Shown: positions 42,948 through 55,211, counted from the stretch's first letter. The stretch is DNA of 64,000 nt from Patiria pectinifera (GCA_029964075.1 CM057150.1:1736001-1800000); one strand, 5' to 3'. Translations and numbers: made by a program. The notes: generated by a model not told the origin, from the letters alone.

Positions 42948-43390
42948 CTAATTCAGTATTGGTATTTCTGAAAACATGGCGGCTAAAATCAACTCTCGCC
43001 GTTCAGCTATGAGAGCTCTTTTTCTTTTGTTTGATTCTAGTCTATCGTCTTCGCACGCTTTTATATGATCGTTTGTATTTTTTTGTAAAACATATTCGTC
43101 GTTAAATAAATAGTCGTAGGGTATATCGGGTAACAGTCGCTCTATAAAATCTCTATCCGGCGTTCTGATGTACATCTGAAAGAAACTCCGCGGGTATGGG
43201 TGGAGGTTTATCTGTGGTAAACGCGGGTCTCCCGTCTATTTGCGTAAACCAGTCGATCTCCGTGGCGCTTGAAATATTTAGCGTTAAACAACACCCTTTT
43301 TACGCGTACAGATTTTTGACCGTTTAGATTATCTACGATGTCTTCTAATTTAAACGTCTGCTCATTTTGAAACAACTGAAACGAATGCAT
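42948..43390 (-). pseudogene. Unrecognised Polinton-region protein, one frameshift
   Basis: Two minus-strand open parts appear to form one gene: 43390-43208 (MHSFQLFQNEQTFKLEDIV...) and 43175-42948 (IRTPDRDFIERLLPDIPYDY..., then a lysine/arginine-rich helix KRKRALIAERREL). The frame shifts near 43190. It diverges from the plus-strand gene starting at 43432, with 41 bp between them. No family is recognised. Confidence 0.42.
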
Positions 43391-43431
43391 TTATTTTAAA
43401 GTTTTTTTTATATTAAAACTGAAACTTAATA

Positions 43432-44771
43432 ATGAGTGACTTTATGTTAAAAAAAGAAGAGATACAATCGATAGCTGATATGGTAACTAGTAAAGTGAAT
43501 CAAACTGTAGCCCAGGCAACCAGAGAAGCGCATCAAGCTGCATCCCAGGCAAAGTTTTTGAACAGCACTAAACCCGATGAACTGGAGGTCATAGTTAATA
43601 ATACCTACGGGTTTTAACCTTGTTTCCCGACTTAACCTCTGACTATAAATTACCTCACATCACAACAGACGAGGACGTAGATCGTTGGAAATCACACCCC
43701 ATGTCGTTTTATCAAAATCAGTTAAATTTTGCAATCTATTGTGCTTCTACGGGCTGCGGTGTTGGATTCGATCTTTTAAACGCAAGTACGTTTGGGCCAT
43801 CTTTAACTTTCATTTATATTTTACGGTCAGAAAGATCTTGTACGACCTATAACAACTATAATCACGGAGCATTTACCGATACTTGTTTGTTGTTTGGCAT
43901 AGATCAAAACAAGTCTTTTAAACAGACGAGAGACACAAACTCTAACGGTTTGGGTACCTCATACATCTTTAATAAGGGCAAGTTTGTGGCGGTTGGTGAA
44001 AACGATAGAGCATTACCCGACGACCCCAACGTTATTTACGGCGGCTACCACGGTCTAGATAGTCCTGAAAAGGATGGAAGCTGTTACGTTCCTTGGACGG
44101 TTATTTACATCGAACAAGATGAATCGGTACAAAAGGCTTGGTTAGATTTGATACCCGACACGAGTTCGTTTACCCCCCACAGGAATCATAAAGATCAACG
44201 AATCGATCAGATCTTACGTGTACGCTTTACGCAGTGCAGAGGCTCAAACAAAAACGAGCGTATTTACACCAGGCACCGGATTAGATGCTCAGAGACAATT
44301 AAACGCCATCGTGGAAAACATCATCCCACGGAAGACAACATGGAAACGAGTATCGATCGATTTCAAGACTCGTTGCAGTATGCCAGAACGCCTTTAAATT
44401 TTGTCGTGAAACCGGGTTTGTATCTCATTCCTTTCGATATAAACTTGAGGGTTGGAACGCACGACGGATATAACAACAATCTACAAATCGCTACCCAGAG
44501 TAAGAAAACGGGTTTGGTGCCAGATTTAAACTCGCAACCTCAACCGGACGACTCTTTCGATGACACCGATGACGTCGCGGTACCAACACCCCAAGAGCCT
44601 ATGACGAACGATGTTTTATTACCAACGCCAACACCAACACCAACACCAACACCTACAGTTACTACCCAGGAGCCCACGAAACTACAAACTCACCAAGAAG
44701 AAACATTATCGTTGACGGTAGGAATGTTAGCTATCGTTGGCATTGGTATTTTAGCTTACTCAACGCAATAA
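43432..44771 (+). pseudogene. Polinton surface or structural protein with C-terminal membrane anchor
   Basis: The first open part (43432-43617) starts MSDFMLKKEEIQS and is helical. A stop at its end is followed at once by a long open part (43620-44771) containing FPDLTSDYKLP, YCASTGCGVGFD and a C-terminal linker of PTPTPTPTP repeats, then a hydrophobic segment (LTVGMLAIVGIGILAYS) just before the stop. The two parts probably were one gene. The proline/threonine stalk and the C-terminal anchor suggest a membrane-linked protein. The biological role is unknown. Confidence 0.55.
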
Positions 44772-44788
44772 GTCACACTCTAATCACA

Positions 44789-44828
44789 AAAAAAGCCTCA
44801 CCAACTTTGTGCTGGTAAGGTTTTTTTT
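44789..44828. terminator. Stem-loop between two convergent genes
   Basis: An A-run and GCCTCACCA pair with TGGTAAGG and a T-run around a short loop. It sits between the stop of the plus-strand gene (44771) and the stop of the minus-strand gene (44854), so it could serve as a shared 3' end signal. This is inference. Confidence 0.4.
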
Positions 44829-44853
44829 GTTAAAACTTTAATTACAACTATTA

Positions 44854-46062
<1,209 letters not shown>

Positions 46063-46106
46063 GTCAAATCTTCCTTCAGCCAATTTATTTTATAAAGCCA
46101 TTTAAA

Positions 46107-46415
46107 TTACACCGTTTTTACGATACTGCCCGGTAGTATACCCTGGGTCACCAACCAATTTTGCGTGGCTAGAGCTCCACTATATTACCCGTCAATTTAC
46201 CCGCATCTTCTACGCTTAGTTTGTGAAGATCTGGCGCTTGTTGGGGCGTTTGGTGTAGTTGGTTGCGATACTGTAGGCACTGGCTGTACCACCGGTACAG
46301 CCGCCTTACTTTTTAATATCAGCAACCCCACTCCTATTTCCGACGCTACAGCTCCCCACATCGCCCAAGAGCTGTAATCCGGTGAGCTCGTAGCGTCGTC
46401 CGATGTTACATCCAT
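46107..46415 (-). pseudogene. Small Polinton membrane protein
   Basis: The minus-strand ATG at 46415 starts MDVTSDDATSSPDYSSW. A hydrophobic segment (AMWGAVASEIGVGLLIL) follows, then a proline/threonine-rich linker. A frameshift near 46205 and a stop near 46165 interrupt the C-terminus, which ends near 46107 with QGILPGSIVKTV. The function is unknown. Confidence 0.45.
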
Positions 46416-46421
46416 TTTTGC

Positions 46422-46604
46422 TTATTTTAATTTCATCTGCCTATTGTGCTCGGCTAACGCTTTACCCTGCTGTATTCGTTTAGAATTTTTAGTCTTGGTC
46501 ACTCTCGTTACTGTCGGTGTTGACGCTGTTTTTACTGGTTGGGGTGTCTCTGTCTCTGCTGGTTGAGCCGCAGGCGTTGCTGTCGCTGCTTTCGGATATT
46601 CCAT
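46422..46604 (-). CDS. Small basic Polinton protein (60 residues)
   Basis: The frame begins MEYPKAATATPAAQPAE at 46604 and ends with a lysine/arginine-rich tail (KRIQQGKALAEHNRQMKLK). It overlaps in another frame the C-terminal tail of the upstream open frame. A basic tail suggests nucleic-acid binding. No family is recognised. Confidence 0.4.
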   Translation of the reverse strand: MEYPKAATATPAAQPAETETPQPVKTASTPTVTRVTKTKNSKRIQQGKALAEHNRQMKLK

Positions 46605-47067
46605 TTATTATTTTAGTTTTGTTCAATTTCAAATGTTTTGTTGTGATTATCGTAGCTATCAAGGGTGATATAAAAGTTCCGTACTTGTAACAAACGACGC
46701 TCAACATACCAGCCATACTCGCGCTTATAATAGGATCAGAACTCAAGTCGTTGGTGAGTTCTTCTTCAGAATCTATAGTGACGTTATATCCTAAAACTTG
46801 TACGGGTGTAACCACATCTAACACTCGCGAAAATAGACTTAAACTGTATTTGCCAACAGTTTGAACGATTTCATTTCCAAATTTAGTTTCGTTCAGATGA
46901 TGCAGCTTTTCGAGTTCTTTACTGTCAAGAGCTTCGATATTTTTAACGGTATATTCTTTCCTCAACTACCGTGTAGAGTTTCCGGCTGCTACTACACCGC
47001 ACAAACGATCTTTATGTTCTATGTTTTGAACTTGTTCGCTCGTTAAAGCAAGTTTTAGGTCCTCCAT
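46489..47067 (-). pseudogene. Polinton conserved protein of unknown function
   Basis: The start is the minus-strand ATG at 47067 (MEDLKLALTSEQVQNIEHK). A stop codon near 46966 interrupts it; the frame then runs on (MRKEYTVKNIEALDSKELEKL..., SDPIISASMAGMLSVVCYKYG). The last part, after about 46610, overlaps the next gene and may not be native. The opening LTSEQVQNIEHKDRLCG and the ISASMAGMLSVVCYKYG core recur, from memory, in proteins next to Polintons of other invertebrates. The role is unknown. Confidence 0.55.
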
Positions 47068-47375
47068 CTAGTTAGAAACAAGTTTAATTTGAGCAGAGCT
47101 GAAAAACAAAATTATTTGTTACGTTGTAGATGATAGTGCGGTAACGTATATATTCGTAGGTGTAAAACGATAGATTTAGAGAGATAATCATAATAGCCAA
47201 AAATTGTAAGTACTCGAATATTGCTATCATTTACTTACAGCAAAATGTATTTTGTTGACGTTTATCGAATAGGTTGCTACTCAGCTAGCTTATTTTACTT
47301 AAGCAGCTAACTTATTTCACTTGAGCAGCTTGCTTATTTCACTTAAGCAGCTAGCTTATTTCACATTATATTAAC
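47068..47375. other. Intergenic spacer with 22-bp tandem repeat
   Basis: Between two Polinton genes. The unit CAGCTAGCTTATTTCACTTAAG repeats about four times at 47282-47367. Confidence 0.75.
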
Positions 47376-47932
47376 CTACTCAAGTAGCTCGTAACTAACT
47401 GGAGTTTCGGTGTGCACGACTAATTTACTGTATTTAGCGTCTCTCAAACGTCGTTTTATATGATCTCGTTCTTCAATTGGTACGACGTCGTTTTCGTCTA
47501 ACGTTTGATCAAAAAAAGTTTGATCTTTGCAGTAAAATAACGCTAACCAAGCCGTATTCTCTGTATAATCTTTTAAAACGCCGTTGTATTTTTGAGTCAG
47601 TATCCAACAGCTGTGATTTACGTGTATTCCGCTAAACGCCATTTTGCTTAAAGTGCACGTCTTTTTACGATATTTAATCTCTTGATCCGAAGAGCAATCG
47701 TCTACGATAAACAACGTAGCAACACCTTCGAATACTTTCCTGTAAAAATCGATCGCTTCGTTGAGCGTCTTGTACAATTCCGGATCGCAGAGATATACCT
47801 AAAGACGGCAGGGCAAATGATGACTATCGCTTCAAATGTATTTTTCTAGTCTGACTCTAACAGATCCAAAATCCATTTGGTTTTACCCGATTTTGTTTTG
47901 CAAACGATTAAAGCGCAATGCGGCTGTGCCAT
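47376..47932 (-). pseudogene. Polinton packaging ATPase (FtsK/HerA-type)
   Basis: The minus-strand ATG at 47932 starts MAQPHCALIV. The Walker A loop follows (CKTKSGKT, 47879-47902), with Cys where the family has Gly at the first position. A stop near 47846 and a frameshift before 47777 interrupt it. The Walker B motif is clear (LFIVDDCSSD, about 47690-47714), followed by SKMAFSGIHVNHSCWILTQKYN and FYCKDQ blocks that match this ATPase group. The enzyme pumps DNA into the capsid. Its ATG lies one base past the stop of the capsid gene, so the two form a tight pair. Confidence 0.82.
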
Positions 47933-47933
47933 T

Positions 47934-48511
47934 TTAACCTAACAGAGATTTAAAGTTCAATTGAGGATCCATGATTAAAGATACGTACATCGTGAGGTCG
48001 CCTTGGCTTTCGGCTTCTCTGATCAATGGAATGTTGATGCCTCCTCCGTCTCCAAGTTTCCTACCGGATCCGTGAGCGGAATTGTTGTCGTTACTTCTAA
48101 AATCGAGCCACAGACCGTACTTGTCTTTTAGGTAGTCTCAGTGGTCACAACCCGTTAAATTTAAGTCTTTATCTACTCCGCGCCCGCTTTCGGTATCGCT
48201 GTCTCCAAAGAACTTGCTAATTTCGTTCCAGTGTTGCTACTGAAACATGCCTTGACTGTAGAGTTGATTGGGTTTACCTTCTACAGTCACCGATGTTTTG
48301 GTTATTGTTTGATTGTAAAATCGCTGGGGATTTTTGACCGCGGGATCTTTAAACAAAAACAAAATACCCTTGAGACTCCTTATGGGTTGATTGACGCTGA
48401 CGTTTCAAAGCGTGTCCGATTTGCTGACGGATCTAACTTCTAGCGAGTGGATTTTATCAAACAGGTATTGCATTAAACCCCGGTGTTCATTTCTGACGGT
48501 GAAAACTATGT
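47934..48511 (-). pseudogene. Polinton major capsid protein, C-terminal part
   Basis: Minus-strand blocks include VRNEHRGLMQYLFDK, a SLKGILFLFKDP block (about 48325-48370), VEGKPNQLYSQGMF (about 48245-48290), YGLWLDFRS (about 48080-48110) and LTMYVSLIMDPQLNF, ending at a stop at 47934-47936. These fit the double-jelly-roll major capsid protein of Polintons. Stops interrupt it. The N-terminal part lies at 53579-54152 beyond a 5.06-kb insertion, and the two ends meet in frame. Confidence 0.8.
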
Positions 48512-48515
48512 CTCT

Positions 48516-50427
48516 TATAGCCAAGGGAAGAGTTATTGAATTGGATTGGCAGGGAACTTCTCATGTGGCCGAAGGTTACTTATAGTTAATAAAGATTGAT
48601 GTGAAGCGAGTGGACACGGAGAGATTACTAGATTTGATTAATGGATGATACTTTATTCGGATGAAGATGCAAAATATACAGTCGTGGCTCTCTCGAATGT
48701 ATATACAAAAAAAAACGACAGTCAAATGGGTGTACCGTTGTAAGTCTGTGGAATTAAAGAAAACAAAATGGACATCTCATTAGTTTGTTATCATTTAAAA
48801 GTACATGTACATAGCAATTCAATTCAGCATTTACAGCTTAGCTCCGCAATGTAAATACGTTAATTTATATGTAACAATTGTACCATACAATCCTGAAAGA
48901 GGTTCAATATATTTTCTTATCAAAGTTCCAAGGATATGCAATAAATGCATTATAAAATCCCAAATCCATCCATTAATAATAGGCCAGTGAATAATTATTA
49001 CTGTCAGAGTCCGTGTCCTTTAAGACACACCGTAGTGTTTATGCAAAACCGTGATGTCATCATGTCTATTTATAACACATGTGATTTGCCATCTTATAAT
49101 GCGCTATGCAAAACGGTCCTTTACGGGTCCGCCACCAAACGGGTAGGTAGTTAGATTAAATTGTGTCCCAAACCCTAACTATTAAGGATAAATTTGCTAG
49201 ATATATTACATAATTACTATGCCATATTCTCTCATTATCATCCCTGTTTCCATTGTGCAAATCTCAAGTCCATGTGCTGAATCGAAAAAGGGTAATTTGG
49301 GATTCATTTATCGTATCGATCTGGTGAAAACGTTTGCGGGTAAAGCACATGGTTGTACACAACGACTGTTTCATGTCGGGTATATAAAACGACTGTTGCA
49401 TGTTTAATCTTAGCTTTAGCTGATAAAATTGGAAAAACTTCAACATCCAGGAATTTAATTATTTAACTGAAGCTATTTGGAATGTGAACATATATTTGTA
49501 AAACTTGCCATAGTGGAAAACTGGTTGTCATCCATTTAATTTTACCTTGCTTAACAAAATCCAATCAGTTACAAAACTAGTAAGATAATTCTGACATTTA
49601 AACTAATATTTGGCGGAGCCTCATGGTGCATAATACTGCCCATGGTCTCTGAAACAGTGCTTTAGTTTACTTTAGCATCAGGTAATAAGAGAAACTTGAA
49701 GAAGCACGTTCTACTTTAGTTATTGCTTTACATTTCTTGCTAATTCACCTTACAATTATGGCCAATTGTGCCTACAGCTGGTGGGAAAAGGTGATATTTT
49801 ATAGCATGTATTCCCTTTAATATCGAGAACACTTCTCTTTCAAACATAATTACAATTGAAGAGAATCCAACCCTTTGTATTATGTGAAAATCTATCCATA
49901 GTATCTTCACACAAGGCTTGTACAAAAATTACAATAAAAATTGAAAAGAAAGATATAAGAATTAGGTGTGTACTCACCGTTTAGGCTGACCAACGGTCGT
50001 GCCGCCACCAACCGAAGGGGAAATTGTCCCCAACTAGGTGTAGTTGAGCGGTAATCAGAGCACTTCTAAAATTGTAGGTGTGGTCTGATCGCAAGCAAGT
50101 GGATGAGTGTCTCCAGCAATGCCTTGTCATTACACGGAAGCTAAGCTATGCAGCATGCAATGCAGCTCAGAAAGTGTTAACAATATTCTGGAATGCAAGG
50201 TATGTTGGAATGTTCCTGGCCAATGCAGCTAGTTATGCTAGAATGTGATTGCAGGAAAGTTAAGGAACCAAGCGAGGGCGTTGCAATAAAAAGTTTCTGT
50301 AACTACAGAGAGCGCTAATTATGTTATCAAAATAATGGCTCATCATATTGTACAGCCTATGTACTATGCTTATGATTATATTAGAAATGTTACCGAGACC
50401 TGTCTGTTGTAAAACACGACAGGTCAC
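48516..50427 (-). repeat. 3' LTR of the pol-less element, with insertion
   Basis: Positions 48516-48741 and 49979-50427 match the other LTR closely. The 48742-49978 part has no partner there. Either this LTR gained it or the other lost it. Confidence 0.8.
48742..49978. other. 1.24-kb extra sequence within an LTR
   Basis: AT-rich and without recognised coding. It begins next to a GTAAGT word and ends near GTGTACTCACC. No terminal inverted repeats are obvious. Confidence 0.5.
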
Positions 50428-50442
50428 TCTCACCCCCTAATT
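50428..50442 (-). promoter_or_regulatory. Polypurine tract of the pol-less LTR element
   Basis: On the minus strand a purine run (AGGGGGTGAGA) sits directly upstream of the 3' LTR, the expected place for priming plus-strand DNA. Confidence 0.55.
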
Positions 50443-51214
50443 AAAAAAAACAAACAAAACTATACGAGGAAAAAGTAGACTGAGGAATAAGTAGCAGTAG
50501 TTAGATGGTGTTATGTACAAGTTCAAGTTTCTGCCTCTACAAATGCCAACTTATCCTAAAATCTTCCTAGAGGATACTGCATGGTGAATACCTAGTGATC
50601 AATATCAATTAGAAATATCTCGTAGTCCAGACTCAGTATATCACTAAGAGCGAGTTGACCTCATGGACTAATATAAAGATGTTCTAAATATCACAATAAA
50701 GATGATAAACTAGGCTACTATTCAAACCAAATGTCCCCTAGTATGATAGAACTATCTAGGATGGTATTATACAAAACAGTCCAACCTAGGATGTCCCTAG
50801 AAACAAGTTAACCTCAATGCACTGATGAAGCCTTCTAGTCATTCTGCGAATAGGGCATGTGAATGGCTGATAAGAAACTTGACAATACCTAAAATTTGCT
50901 AATTAAACTGACAATGCGGTCACATCTAAATATGCGAAGTAACCTCGACAATATGGCCTTATTTTAAATTTACTTCAACCTACCCTTGATTAAAGCTAAT
51001 TTATAAATGTATGTTAAAAATATGTACAAACTTGTTAACTAAACCACTGTAGTCAACCATCCAATGACTTCATGAACGTTACAACATCAACAATTCTCAT
51101 CCTGTGTCACCAACACCACTGAAAACATGGCTGGATCAATATGACAAGGATACATGATGGAAATAGCCAGAGTAAATGAAAATATCCAACTATTTGTCCA
51201 ATGTTAATTGCTAC

Positions 51215-51350
51215 AAGAAGGATCACAACAATTGGATCTGATGGAAGATCACAACAATTGGATGTTATGGAAGATCGAAACAATTGGATCTTATGGAAGA
51301 TCACAACAATTGGATCTTATGGAAGATTGAAACAATTCGATCTTATGAAT
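51215..51350. repeat. 27-bp tandem repeat, about 5 copies
   Basis: The unit GATCACAACAATTGGATCTT plus ATGGAA occurs about five times, with small changes, just downstream (minus strand) of gag. Confidence 0.85.
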
Positions 51351-51710
51351 CGCCAAAAAGCTCTCTTAGGACTGAGAATACCTCATCAAGATTATCCTTC
51401 CTATGGTATCTAACTTCTTCACGGGCTGGACCACTAAGATGTTGTAAGGCAAAATCAACTTCAGCTTCCTTCGTCAAAGGTCGAGACTTAATTGCTGTGG
51501 TTATGTCATATATCCAGTCTTCTAATTTAGTCACAGTTTGGCCAGAAAAAGAAGAAATCTTCTGACTAGGAACTACCAAGTAACTAGGACTGGATTTTTT
51601 TTCGACTTATAGGATGTTGCTTGATTTTCCTGAACAAGTTCACGAAGTTCCTGGATCTCAGACATTAATTTTGAGACACTAGGCCCTGAATCTACCTCTT
51701 CAGAATCCAT
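51340..51710 (-). pseudogene. Gag fragment of the pol-less LTR element
   Basis: The minus-strand ATG at 51710 starts MDSEEVDSGPSVSKLMSEI, followed by a coiled-coil-like ELRELVQENQ stretch. A frameshift near 51580 leads to a capsid-like part (KISSFSGQTVTKLEDWIYD, then FALQHLSGPAREEVRY), which fits the retrotransposon gag/capsid fold. It ends at about 51343. No zinc knuckle, protease or pol follow. Confidence 0.6.
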
Positions 51711-52875
51711 TTCTCAACTTGACTAATACTATCTATCTACAATGGGGAAAGAAGGTTAATACATGTGAAAAAAAATGATGCGCTGTGCCAGCTCAAACTC
51801 GCGGACGGAAATCGCATGCACTTATACCTTAACTTGCACCAAGCGTTGTATGTTACGACAAGCAACGAGTAGCAGTGAGCGGTACGTCAACAAGTGCAAT
51901 GCAGAGGCATAAGTCCACTGACGACAGTCAATGTAGCAGAGTGAAGAGTGGAATGGCACGATCGTTGGTCACCCCGGCAGGTGTCAATACACGAATAACC
52001 TGTATGCACACAAACAAAATAAAAAGAGAAAAGACTGCACCAAGGTTATTATAAATTTACGAACGTCTGCTTACACTAAGAACAGTAAAGGATGACAATG
52101 ATTGTTAAATGCTTAGGTATATAATATGCAAAAAAAAAATCAAGATTTGAAAGCTGACAGTTGGATTTTGGTAAAATGGAGAGCTTCCAATATTCTATAT
52201 GTCACCAATTTTCTGTTAAAACGTGTATAAAAGGCAAAGCTCCACTCTTTTCAATTATGTATTTACATGAATCTACAGTATATCCGTCAGGCAGTTCCTG
52301 TACATAACACAAATTTATCGGTTGCTGAACTTAATTTTGTTGATAGCAATTAACTTCACTTCTATGTTACAATTCCTTATATACACTCAATGCAGAATAA
52401 AGAAAAAATATGTTCCGCTTCAATACTCAATTTAGTTGGGACCTTTCAATAGTAGTGCAAAAATTAGTTGTCCTATATTTGTTTTGGGTAACTACTTAGG
52501 TTCACCGGTATAGCAGTCCCTGGCTAGCAAGGTAGACGACTCGGCTGCAGATATTGCTTGCAGTGGGGAGCCTGCGGCCAGCAAGATGGACCCACTTGAC
52601 AGCAGGACAAAGTCCCTTGATTGCAGGATGGAGTCTGCTGCTAGCGAGGTAGACGACTGCAGGACTAAATGTCGGGCGGGGTAGCCTCCAGATTAGTCAC
52701 CAGTAGCCTATACCCTATTTATTTGACTGCCGTTAATATCTCCAAAATCTATTAGTCCACTTTTTCAATGGAAGATTGCAAATGTCTTTCTATGCTTCAC
52801 ATCAGAAGAAGATTCTTAGTGTTCAACGAATCACATGCCGACTACGCCATTTATAGCCAAGGGAAGAGTTATCGG

Positions 52876-52893
52876 ATCCTGCCGACTACGCCA
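52876..52893 (-). promoter_or_regulatory. Primer-binding site of the pol-less LTR element
   Basis: On the minus strand TGGCGTAGTCGGCAGGAT follows the 5' LTR end by two bases. This type of sequence is common as a tRNA primer site in gypsy elements. The LTR end plus this site is partly duplicated just to its left (about 52836-52875). Confidence 0.65.
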
Positions 52894-52895
52894 TT

Positions 52896-53574
52896 TATAG
52901 CCAAGGGAAGAGTTATTGAATTGGATTGGCAGGGAACTCCTTATGTGGCCGAAGGTTACTTATAGTTAATAAATATTGATGTGAAGCGAGTGGACACGGA
53001 GAGATGACTAGATTTGATTAATTGATGATACTTTATTCGGATGAAGATGCAAAATATACAGTTTTGGCTCTCTCGAATATATATACAAAAAAACCGACAG
53101 TCAAATGGGTATACCGTTGTAAGTCGCCTAGGCTGAACAACGGTCGTGCCACCACCAAACGAAGGGGAAATTGTCCCCAACTAGATGTAGTCGAGCTTTA
53201 ATCAGAGCACTTCTAAATTGTAGGTGTGGTCTGATCGCAAGCAAGTGGATGAGTGTCTCTAGCAATGCCTTGTCATTACACGAAAGCTAAGTTATGCAGC
53301 ACGCAATGCAGCTCAGAAAGTGTTAACAATATTCTGGAATGCAAGGTATGTTGGAATGTTCCTGGCCAATGCAGCTAGTTATGCTAGAATGTGATTGCAG
53401 GAAAGTTAAGGAACCAAGCGCGGGCGTTGCAATAAAAAGTTTCTGTAACTACAGAGGGCGCTAATTATGTTATCAAAATAATGGCTCATCATATTGTACA
53501 GCCTATGTACTATGCTTATGATTATATTAGAAATGTTACCGAGACCTGTCTGTTGTAAAACACGACAGGTCACA
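52896..53574 (-). repeat. 5' LTR of the pol-less element
   Basis: Matches the outer parts of 48516-50427. It contains a GTATATATATTCGAGAG TATA-like word (about 53073-53092, minus strand). Confidence 0.8.
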
Positions 53575-53578
53575 CTCT

Positions 53579-54152
53579 GTTGGTCACCTCTTCGTATTCG
53601 AGAGTCAAGTGTGAAATACTGTACATCGCCGACGTATCTGTACTGTTGACGACTTTATCTCGTACGTCAGAGGTTGTTTCCGACCGCTGGGGTCAAAAGG
53701 GTGATGGGAAGTCAGTATGTCAATGTCCAGGGGAATACAATATCTGTTACCATAGGCATCCGCGATAGCTTTATCTTTACCGTTGTTGGCGCCCGCGTTA
53801 GCATCTGCAGGACCCGTTCTTAGTTAAGACACGTTTACTTTTTCTACTCCCGAGTACGCTTTGTTTCGAGTCACCGAGTTGTTGAGCCAATTGTCTTTAA
53901 AGTTGTAAACACGTCGGCGTGACGATAACTAACGATATCATTACCTTGAAGTCTGACGCTGATTTCGCTGACTAAATTTCTGGCTAAATTGCCAAAAATG
54001 GTTCTGTTGTCGTCGCTTCCACCTTCGAGTTCTAAAGAGAAAGCTAGTTTACATGTGTCGGGCACGATAACATCGTCTACGCCCAATTGAGGAAACTTGA
54101 CTCTCAGCGTTTGCCCCGCCGATATACTACTAGGATTGTGGGTGATGACCAC
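53579..54152 (-). pseudogene. Polinton major capsid protein, N-terminal part
   Basis: The minus-strand reading includes VITHNPSSISAGQTLRV at the start, FPQLGVDDVIVPDTCKLAF, the strand block ISVRLQGNDIVSYRHADVF, then, after a stop near 53823, a YGNRYCIPLDIDIL block (about 53735-53775) and a TLEYEEVTN block next to the insertion. The protein forms the icosahedral shell in the Polinton-like virus group. The true start may lie up to 60 bp upstream, past a stop in the same frame. Confidence 0.82.
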
Positions 54153-54240
54153 CTCTTATCTCTCACCCCTGATAGATCTGAGTATTTTTAATAGCCTGCT
54201 GGGATCGAGCTTTAATTTTTATTTATAAAGAGTTTTAAAT

Positions 54241-54471
54241 TTAAAGGTATCTGTAAGCCAAGAAGCCCGACAATAGCGTTCCTCCCGCGATAAACGCGAG
54301 TTCTCTTTCTATTTGTTGGTCACTAGGCTCGTAAAAATTTTCGAGTTTGGGTTCGCATTGCAGTCCTACGGGTAGTTCGGCAGATTGTCCACTCACTTTG
54401 TTGTAGTACAGCAACGCTCTGTCTACGTCGGAAAATGAATGTGCTATACCTACCCTATGATAAAGTAACAT
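54241..54471 (-). CDS. Small Polinton-region membrane protein
   Basis: The frame starts MLLYHRVGIAHSFSDVDRAL and ends with a hydrophobic alanine/glycine-rich segment (AFIAGGTLLSGFLAYRYL). Its 5' 37 bases overlap the integrase reading on the opposite strand, so the N-terminus could be an accident of the junction there. The function is unknown. Confidence 0.45.
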   Translation of the reverse strand: MLLYHRVGIAHSFSDVDRALLYYNKVSGQSAELPVGLQCEPKLENFYEPSDQQIERELAFIAGGTLLSGFLAYRYL

Positions 54472-55211
54472 GCAAGACTTACAAATACACTTTGACGGTT
54501 GTCGACGTTGCGAGTCGATACCACGAAGCAGAACCTTTGATTTCTAAAACGGCGGATTCCACCAGAGATGCTATCGTCAAGATTTACGCGAGATCTCCTT
54601 TGAGTTACCCTAAAGCGTTGAGAGTAGGCGCTGGTAACGAATTTAAAGGCGCTTTTAAACAATTGATGACCTCAAAAAATGTCGAGATTATCGTCGGTGA
54701 ACCTGGAAACCACCGATCGCAGGGTATCGTAGAAAGATTTAATCGAACGCTAGCCGAGAAATTGTTTGGTCATCAGTACGCTCAAGAAATGCTAAATCCC
54801 AAAAGTAGAAACACGCAATGGGTCGAGCGATTACCCGGCGTGATCCAGGCAATAAACAAAGAAACGACAAGATTAATAGCTAAAGCACCGTCACTGGCTG
54901 TTAAACTACCCCGAGTCCGGCAATCGCCGGCTAATCCAGTTAAAACAAAAGAGCAGAATTTACCGCAAGACGCTATGGTGAGATATTTATATAACCCGGG
55001 CGAACAAGAGGGGGGTACTTCGAGAAGAGCCATGGATCCCATTTGGAGCGTAGACATCTTCAACATTGAAAAAAGAACGAGTCAATTTAAACTGGTTAAC
55101 GGAAAAGAAGTGATGACGGGCCACGCTGTATTACCTGCAAGACGGCCCAAAAATGAGTTTCGTGAACATGAGCTGCAAGTTGTACCCGAGGACACCCAAT
55201 TAACGCCTTAG
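54435..55211 (+). pseudogene. Polinton retroviral-type integrase, N-terminally truncated
   Basis: From 54435 the frame reads a DDE integrase core. TLTVVDVASRY has the first catalytic Asp. The second site, normally VDPGxEF, is VGAGNEF here, so the Asp is Gly. SQGIVERFNRTLAEKLFGHQ holds the catalytic Glu. A C-terminal chromodomain-like part follows (VRYLYNPGEQEGG, PIWSVDIFNI, ELQVVPEDTQL). The N-terminal zinc-binding region is missing. The enzyme would join element ends to target DNA. The stop (55209-55211) overlaps the polB stop on the other strand. Confidence 0.85.

Larger units (their letters stand above)
48516..53574 (-). mobile_element. LTR retrotransposon lacking pol, inserted in the capsid gene
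   Basis: The element is flanked by CTCT on both sides (48512-48515 and 53575-53578). On the minus strand its 5' LTR is 52896-53574 (starts TGTGACCTGTC) and its 3' LTR is 48516-50427. The latter carries a 1.24-kb extra insertion. A primer-binding site, a gag fragment and a purine tract before the 3' LTR are present. Reverse transcriptase, RNase H and integrase are absent from the 2.4-kb interior, so mobility would need help from another element. It resembles gag-only non-autonomous LTR elements. Confidence 0.75.
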
